Shown in pieces: positions 57,522-64,000 of a DNA stretch of 64,000 nucleotides. Each line of letters starts with the position of its first letter. The stretch's first letter is position 1. This stretch comes from Penicillium oxalicum (lineage: Eukaryota > Ascomycota > Eurotiomycetes > Eurotiales > Aspergillaceae): assembly GCF_001723175.1 (NCBI RefSeq), contig NC_064656.1, positions 1,364,001 through 1,428,000 of the forward strand, read 5' to 3'. Position numbers and translations under genes: made by a program. The notes under the pieces are model-generated. The model saw only the letters and a list, made by a program, of their open reading frames with translations. It was not told the origin of the DNA and did not search any database.

Positions 57522-60500
57522 CTTAGGCTCATGGTGTGCAGACTCGATGCGAACGATATCATTTGAGGAGATGGGAGGTGACGCCGGGGCGGTGGAAGCG
57601 ATCGGGCATGAATCTGACGAGTCGTATATTCAGGGCAATACTTTTCTGAAAAATTCGATCAACTTTTGTCTCCAGAATAGTTTCGTCCACGGCTGGCACG
57701 GCTGAGATGTCCAAATGGGGGTCCGGAGGGTGGACCAGTCGTAATCGTCAAAGGAGGATCGGCAGCCAGAAGGAGAGCTTGGGGGGCGCATCGGGGGAGG
57801 GGAAAACACCAACCGGCGTCTATAAGTGTTGGCCAGAGCAGTTCAATGCCGATCCAGCGATAAAGGTCGCGGCGTGTGGAGTCACGACTCAAAATGCAGC
57901 AAATGCCGAGGATCACAGGGAGAGCGGAAACTGGACGACAGCGTTATCGGGGATCGAGGAGAGTTTATGGGACGAGATGAGAACAGGCAGTGATAACGTG
58001 CTCCTTCAACTTTGCCAGTCACGAGTCCGTCTCCGTCTCCGAGTGTCCGGCGGTCGCCCTCCACTTGGCTTAGCTGATGCGTATGGATGTGACACCCCGT
58101 ACATGACCGTACATCGGTTACGTGTCTTATCAGTGGATCAGAGTCCCCGTCGAGTGCCAAGTGGTGTGAGTTTCCCGGGGTTCCGGGGGCTTTCTGTATG
58201 TGTAACATCCTATACAGTACATCGTGACCCTTGCCCCCGTCGCACGATCGCAGTCCGCCGCGCGAGACTCCACCTCGGGATCTACGGGCGGAAAGGATTG
58301 GTGTTGATGGAAACGTACTGTCGCCTGCAGTTGAATATTGGGTTCGTTGCTATTTAGATATCTGGAGTGCCGGACCAATGCGACGGGGATGAGTGGGCGC
58401 ACCAATCACACATCGATTTCCAGGAGGTCAAGATGGTCTACAATCAAGGTACGAGGCTCATCCTTGCTTTGGCTCCAGAATGTTCCCGATGTGGAATATC
58501 CTGGGTAGCCCTGCACGATGCGGCATGGTCCCACACTAGTGTGCCAGTGCTTATATGCTAACTGACTTATCGCACCGGGGGGGGTGCAGTTGTGTGTCGT
58601 CGTCTATGCCTCTAGAGTTGTCTTCCGGCCATCATCTCCCTGCACCTGCTTCACCACCAATTGTTGATGACTCCACCGGGATCGGTCAGTTCGATCCTGG
58701 TCTAAATAAGGTGGATGACCTGCTGCATCTTCGGCGATGAGTCCATTGAGCGAGGTCGACTCTTCCCACCAAGACTCGAATGCATGAGGACTGGAGACCG
58801 GAGATTGAAGACTTGGTCAAAGTCAGAAAGTATGAACGAACCGTCTTCCCCGCAATATCCCATGGAGTCACTCCGGAGTCGGTCCCGATGTTAGGCCCAT
58901 TTCAACATTCGGTCACCTCAAGAGAGCCATTAGCGATACCGCAGTCATCAATTCCGACTGGCTCCAGATCTGGCTTTGTGAATGGTCGTACTTGTATTAT
59001 GGTCGCGGCTTATTGCCAAGTTGGATGAACTCGTTCTCGGAGAATACAGTCAGCTCATCCGGACAAGGGCAAGTACTTGTTTCTTGGCGGGTTTGATCAT
59101 TTGTCATACTGACCAAGTCAAAACATACAACGCTTTGAAGTACCGTAGCCTTGCTGCACGTGCGACAGAATCTACAGACAGACGGGTCTCCGTTGTTCGT
59201 CCGCGAGATGTAGTTTGTGACTATGCGTACCTAATCGAACATGGAAGGATTCGAATGCTATTGAATGCTATTGAATTTGGGGGGCCTGGTCGGGCACCAC
59301 ACGATTAGACAGATAAGACGGTCGATCAACCAAAGGACGACCCATGCCCAAGAATCTATCCCTTTGTCGTGGATGGACTGTCTTGACGACTGCCACTGAA
59401 TATCCGCGGCGGGTCGAACTTGAACTCTCGAGCCCACCACTGGCTGGACCCGCCTGCGCGTGACGGGACCCGGCATCTGCTGTATTCAAGTGTGGATGAC
59501 TGGACGGGACCACAAATCACTTTTCTTTTTCCTACCAAGGACCGGTCAGTCTGACTATGATCAGTTGATGATGCCTTTTTTTTCCTCTCTTTTATTCATC
59601 CTTTGACGGGGTCTGTTCACTGCTCAATTCCCCTGCATCGACTCACACGTCTTCTGGATCCTGTCAGACCATACACCATGACATAGCGCAGTGGCGACAC
59701 CACCTGGTGGTGTGGAGCGACTACCATCCGACGAAGATCGAGTATCCTGATGCTAGACATAAACACACATCGTCCTGAGTCTCCTGAGTCGGTCAGTTCT
59801 TGAAGTATGACCCAGGGCTAGTGCTGTATGATAGCGTCCATCATGTTGTAATACGACCACCTCGCGGTCTTTCTCCAGGAACACCTTGTTCTTGACTCCA
59901 CTTTCCAGCCCCTTTGTCTCCCAACTGTCCACGGCGGTTTTCATCCCTGAGCGACCAGGTCCAGGCATCGGCTGCTGATACTTGCGAGCCCCTAGGCTTG
60001 AAATTGGATGCGCCGGGCCTTGGACCACTGTAGGCCTTTTCATGCTACCACTCTACGATCTCCTGATTTGGCCCCTCAGATCCTACAGTACAACATTGGC
60101 CAGGGCTAGCCGGGAATACCATCCAGATTACAGCACCAGTCCACATTCCGTACAGACGGGCCCACTCTCCGGTCCATGCGGAGGCGAGCTGATCAAACAG
60201 CAACGCTTTCATGAACATGGGGTGTGTTCTCGGAGCGAGCGGTCTACGGCCGTGCGCTCTCGAGAATCCGATAGTACAGGATGTAGTCTGGTATGTGGAC
60301 GTATTTCCGGTGAAATCGCCCAAATGGTCCCAGCGGCTCCGTCGGAAACCCTCTTTCTCAAACAGACAAATAAAAACACTGTTTCAGTCGTGCCAGTCAT
60401 GTCGGGTTTTCGGAGGATATGATAGCTGATCCCTCTGTAGCTTGCTCAAGTCCTGTGGCAGTGTGTAGTCGCACGCAGTCTGCCGTGTTGCCCAGGCCTG

Positions 60501-61561
60501 GTCACAATGTAAGGGGGGGACCAACGGTGATGGGAGGATTTGACAGCGCCCGCGGAGAGATCAGAGGTCGAGGCAGTTGATAGATCGAGGAACTCTTGGG
60601 GGTTTGGACCAGTTCACCTGGGCTGTGTGTATCTCTCTCAGCAGGGACGTGCATTTTCTATGGTAGTGGTACGCTCGCCGTCCTCAGCAGGGGCATGTGT
60701 CAGTGTCCATTGTTAGATGACATGCACCTCCTGCCGTAGCGCGACAAGGCCGGCAACATCTTCTGCGTGAATCCGTGACCCGCATGGCATGGCCCGCTGA
60801 AAATGCTTACAAGGGCAGGGCAGCCGAGTCCAGCGCACACCGACACTCTTATCGTTTCTGGAGTTACGTTACAGACTGATGCAGACGAGGGTAGACGGAT
60901 GATGGACGATGGACGACCGAGCTTGATAAGTCAGAAGGAGCCCTCCTCATCCTGACCACAGGCATGATCACCAATAGAAGGAGATGAAGGTGACGGCCCT
61001 GGTGTTGGCATTGAGGCCACATGCAGTGATCATCCATGACATTTCAGGCAGGGTATAAGACTACTCAGTGGCCACTGGTCAGACTTCAAGCTGTCGGAGA
61101 TTCGCCACACATGGACAACTGAATCGGAAGTCTTTGCCTGTCATGGTAGAACGTCGGACTTGTGCAGCGTTGGCTCTGTCAATTGAAGGTGGTGCTTTCC
61201 CATCCTACCCCGGCCGTGTCCCCGCGTTCTCCGTCTCTCCGCTTGTGACGAAAAGCTGGTGAGGCGAAAAGATGTATCGGTCGCCATAGAGGCACTATAG
61301 TTCCTGTAAGGGTAACCACTAAAGAACGTCGGAAGAAGTCCTTCCACCATCCACAAATCTACACACAGTTTCGGCACTACCGTAATTCCCTTGGATCACG
61401 GGACAGGCTCAAATCGACCAGACAGCTACTCCGACTGGCTTTGACTGGTTCAGGAGTCTAGCCCGAAGACGGCAAACTGTCTTGGCATTGGTCGGTCGCC
61501 GCTTCAACCCTTCTCCTTCTCTCATCCACGCGCCGTGCCTCGTCATTCGACTTCTAAAACC
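57522..61561. other. 4 kb gene-free stretch
   Basis: Upstream of both MED12 (minus) and the Asterix-like gene (plus). Many open frames of 60-216 codons occur on both strands, overlapping each other, without recognisable motifs or shared splice structure. A G run lies at about 58578-58585 and another at about 60515-60521. At least the first several hundred bases should be the MED12 promoter and leader. I cannot exclude a non-coding RNA. Confidence 0.5.
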
Positions 61562-62419
61562 ATGGCATCAAACAAGGACATGCGACGAGCGGATCTCGGT
61601 GAGTTGATCGAAGCTGGAAGGAATTTTGTCCTGATCGCTCACGAGTCGGTTGAGCTAATCTCGAGTCACGCCGCAGCCATCCCCTATGTCGATCCCCCAA
61701 AGAGCGCCAACGATGCCGACATGTCCAGTGAGCAACCCCGCGTTCGCCAGCCCAGAAAAAAGATTCCAAGTGTCATGGGGCTGTGATGCACTGTCGGATA
61801 GCGTCTGATGTCACTCTTCGCTAGGTACCATGTCGAGCACATTGCCAATGGCGGCGGTACGTAATACGATGCGATTGTGATCGACTCGGTGTGTCGGATT
61901 ATGTTGACTAACACACGGTCACGTTTAGATGTTCATGCGCAACAGGTGAGCGCCAGAAATATCAACACAAGAGAAAAAAGACAGTAGACTTACCTATTTG
62001 TGCGATACAGAATGATCGGCTGGTACGGCGCATCCCGCGATTCATCTTTCTCATGTCCCTCCCCAACTGACAAGCCCCTCGCAGGGTTTCTTTCGTCTTT
62101 TCACTTCAGTCCTGGCTCGGCGAGTCCTCCGAACAGAAGAAGACTGCCGCGACTCCAGCATATATGTCGGTCTTCATGTCCTGTATGTCACGTGGCCCAT
62201 TGCTCAGAGGACGGAACGTTGGGAAAGCAAGCTAACAAGCAGGATTTTTGTATAGTGATGGCCCTTGCTGTCGTACGTATATCTCTTTCGATGCGAAATC
62301 ACAAGCAAAATCTCGCGCATTCTAATCAGACTTGACAGACCTATTTCCCCCTGTTCCTGCCTCCTCAGGCTGCCCAGGGTACCGCCGCCAGCCCCCCTGC
62401 TCCTTCGCCCTCGCCCTGA
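61562..62419 (+). CDS. Asterix/WDR83OS-like (UPF0139) ER membrane protein
   Basis: Small ER protein. The animal homolog is the Asterix subunit of the PAT chaperone complex for multipass membrane proteins. Seven exons, 61562-61598, 61825-61856, 61929-61945, 62011-62022, 62085-62182, 62256-62272 and 62339-62419, encode 97 residues. Three are micro-exons of 17, 12 and 17 nt. The product starts MASNKDMRRADLGTMSSTLP and continues MAAMFMRNRMIGWVSFVFSL and QSWLGESSEQKKTAATPAYM. It then has two hydrophobic spans around VFSLQSWL and SVFMSLMALAVTYFPLFLPP and a Pro/Ala-rich tail. Splicing was reconstructed from sites and from the family pattern, and the total length is a multiple of three. Six introns in a 97-residue gene is extreme. 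Confidence 0.88.
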
Positions 62420-63358
62420 TTTACTTCTCGTTTTTGATACCTCTCATTGCAAGTATATTGGCATCTCTGTCTTGCTGTGAGCCGAGTCGCAATGCTGTTC
62501 ATGGTCTCGGCAACGCATGCGCGCTTCCTGGCAAACCGAGTCGGGTGGTGTGGAGAATGCGCGCTCGCTCGCTGACTGGGATGTTATACTTGAATGAATT
62601 CCCATGTACTAATAACTTAAAGAATGGAGAAAAGGTCATTGAAGTCAACGGGGATCATATTGGCAACACAGATGCCTCGCAGATTACCGAGGGATCTATG
62701 CGCTCGCGTAACGCTGAGGAATTTCGATTTTTCAGCAAGTCGAGTTACACTTGGAGCGTTGTGTCGGTTCCGAATAACCACCAATGGATTCGGTCTCTGA
62801 CTGTGTTTGCCAGTTAGACCCTACAGATCGTGGAACGCCGAGAGAACCTCCTAGCTCTGAGCCTTTCTATTTCTTAGACAACCCTCTCCCAGTGTCCGAG
62901 GACAGTCATTCTTCCAACTCTATGGCACGGGTGGGCAGCATTATCCAAACATAGTACTGAGGGACATCCATAAATCTGCAGGGTACATAGCCATAGCAAA
63001 CACTACTAGACAACATGATGAATACTGCGCGCACCCTCCACGTCGATACCAGTCTGCCGGCTACCAGGAGGTACATAATCAGGTACGGCAGGGAATGGTA
63101 CATCTCCATGCGGGATCGATCCATCATGGAGGGGTCGCTTAGTCACACACCGCCTTGCAAGCTGCGCCCCACAGGGCTCAAAAGGCTTTGCCCAGTCTTC
63201 CTTCCGATTCCTTTCTGGCCTACAACCAGCACACTTCAACTCTGCACCGTCTACGACCTCTCTATCGTCCATCCTTACAGAGATATTGAATCTCCCCTCC
63301 TACGCTTTTTACTTCACAAGCCGCTTTTAAGGGCCGTTACCGACTAAAGGCCGAGTTT
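62420..63358. other. Intergenic region and SUI1 promoter/leader
   Basis: 0.94 kb. Frames at 62.33-62.8 kb read through the Asterix gene end and its 3' flank. The last 150 bp are pyrimidine-rich and lead into the SUI1 start. No other gene is seen. Confidence 0.5.
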
Positions 63359-64000
63359 ATGTCCATCGAAAACCTCAAGACCTTCGGTGAGTCGCCACTT
63401 TCCCGCCGCCCCCTTTGAGCGCGTGAGCATCCCCCCCCCCCGCCCGAGGCTTCTCTATACTGTCATCGATATATCCAAGAGCTATTTTCGACGGTATACT
63501 TTTGATTGTTCAATTCGCCATTCGCACGAGGAACACCTTTGCAACGCTCCGGCGTTATTCTGTGAGGTGGTCGCTTGGATGCTCGCGCCTCGCCCTCACC
63601 CGTCTGTGGCGGGGTAAAATATCCCATCGCGGGCCAAAGCCAAAACTGACTTGTATTCTCTCCGCCTCCAGACCCCTTCGCCGAAGCCGACGAAGACACC
63701 GGCGAGACTAAACAGTCTCAGAACTACATCCACATACGGATTCAGCGTAGGTTTTCCCCTCTCTTCCCCCGCGGTCGCAAATAGCTTTCGAGCATCTCGG
63801 CGCCAAGGCGGAATCGCGAACTCTTTCAGGGGTGGGCACGTGCTAAATACCTCATACAGAACGCAATGGTCGCAAGACTCTGACTACTGTTCAGGGACTT
63901 CCCAAGAAGTTTGACCAGAAGAAGATCCTGAAGGTCATCAAGAAGAAGTTCGGTATGTTTCCTTCCTGCTTACGATGATCGCTGGGCTGTCGGCGTCTAC
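63359..64000 (+). CDS. SUI1: Translation initiation factor eIF1 (partial, 3' end outside window)
   Basis: Start-codon selection factor of the 43S pre-initiation complex. Exons 63359-63386, 63672-63746 and 63860-63952 are visible; a GTATGT donor follows and the rest lies beyond the window. The product reads MSIENLKTFDPFAEADEDTG, then SQNYIHIRIQQRNGRKTLTT, then VQGLPKKFDQKKILKVIKKK and FG. This is nearly invariant eIF1 sequence. About 65 of the expected 110-115 residues are present. A C run of about ten at 63430-63439 is in the first intron (285 bp). Confidence 0.96.

Noticed and set aside
57707..58357. 216-codon plus-strand ORF upstream of MED12
   Set aside because: No domain, composition biased to Arg/Gly/Ser and no splice partners. 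It lies in the MED12 promoter.

Overview
The window is nuclear DNA of a filamentous ascomycete, most likely of the order Eurotiales (Aspergillus/Penicillium relatives). Genes carry many short introns of about 50-110 bp with GT..AG ends and CTAAC-type branch sites. The protein set is fungal (DASH subunit, Dfg5-type GH76 enzyme, SLA2, fungal Mediator 12), and the order SLA2 - mating-type gene - APN2 - COX13 - APC5 is the classical Pezizomycotina MAT neighbourhood. Genus and species cannot be fixed from the sequence alone.

Layout. 1-2415: 5' part of an APC-family amino acid/GABA/choline permease, running off the left edge. 2.4-5.9 kb: no supported gene. 5.9-7.5 kb: GPI-anchored GH76 Dfg5/Dcw1-like cell-wall protein. 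8.9-9.8 kb: DUF829/TMEM53-like protein. 10.7-12.7 kb: TAF12. 14.0-14.9 kb: DASH subunit SPC34, with a possible small gene just upstream. 15.5-17.6 kb: proteasome subunit RPN3. 17.6-21.3 kb: a gene-poor stretch with one decayed ORF. 21.3-22.7 kb: COQ1. 23.4-26.3 kb: PH/SMP lipid-transfer protein (Nvj2/TEX2-like). 27.0-31.0 kb: SLA2. 32.3-33.3 kb: alpha-box mating-type gene. 34.5-35.2 kb: a 14-bp minisatellite of about 50 copies. 35.3-36.4 kb: a decayed or unusual gene. 37.9-40.2 kb: APN2. 40.5-41.3 kb: COX13. 41.9-44.6 kb: APC5. 44.8-45.9 kb: ADE1. 46.1-47.3 kb: CIA30. 48.9-51.3 kb: RRM protein. 52.7-57.5 kb: MED12/SRB8. 57.5-61.6 kb: a 4 kb gene-free stretch. 61.6-62.4 kb: an Asterix (WDR83OS)-like protein built from micro-exons. 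63.4 kb to the end: SUI1 (eIF1), truncated by the right edge.

Most genes are single-copy housekeeping functions: transcription, proteolysis, cell cycle, respiration, purine synthesis and translation. The exception is the SLA2-APN2 interval, which holds an alpha-box gene and no recognisable HMG-box gene. This points to a MAT1-1 haplotype of a probably heterothallic species. That interval also contains the most unusual DNA in the window: the cytosine-free minisatellite in which each unit carries a consensus 5' splice site, and a neighbouring broken gene of unknown family. Exon coordinates were derived by hand from splice signals. For all complete genes except MED12 the summed exon lengths are multiples of three.
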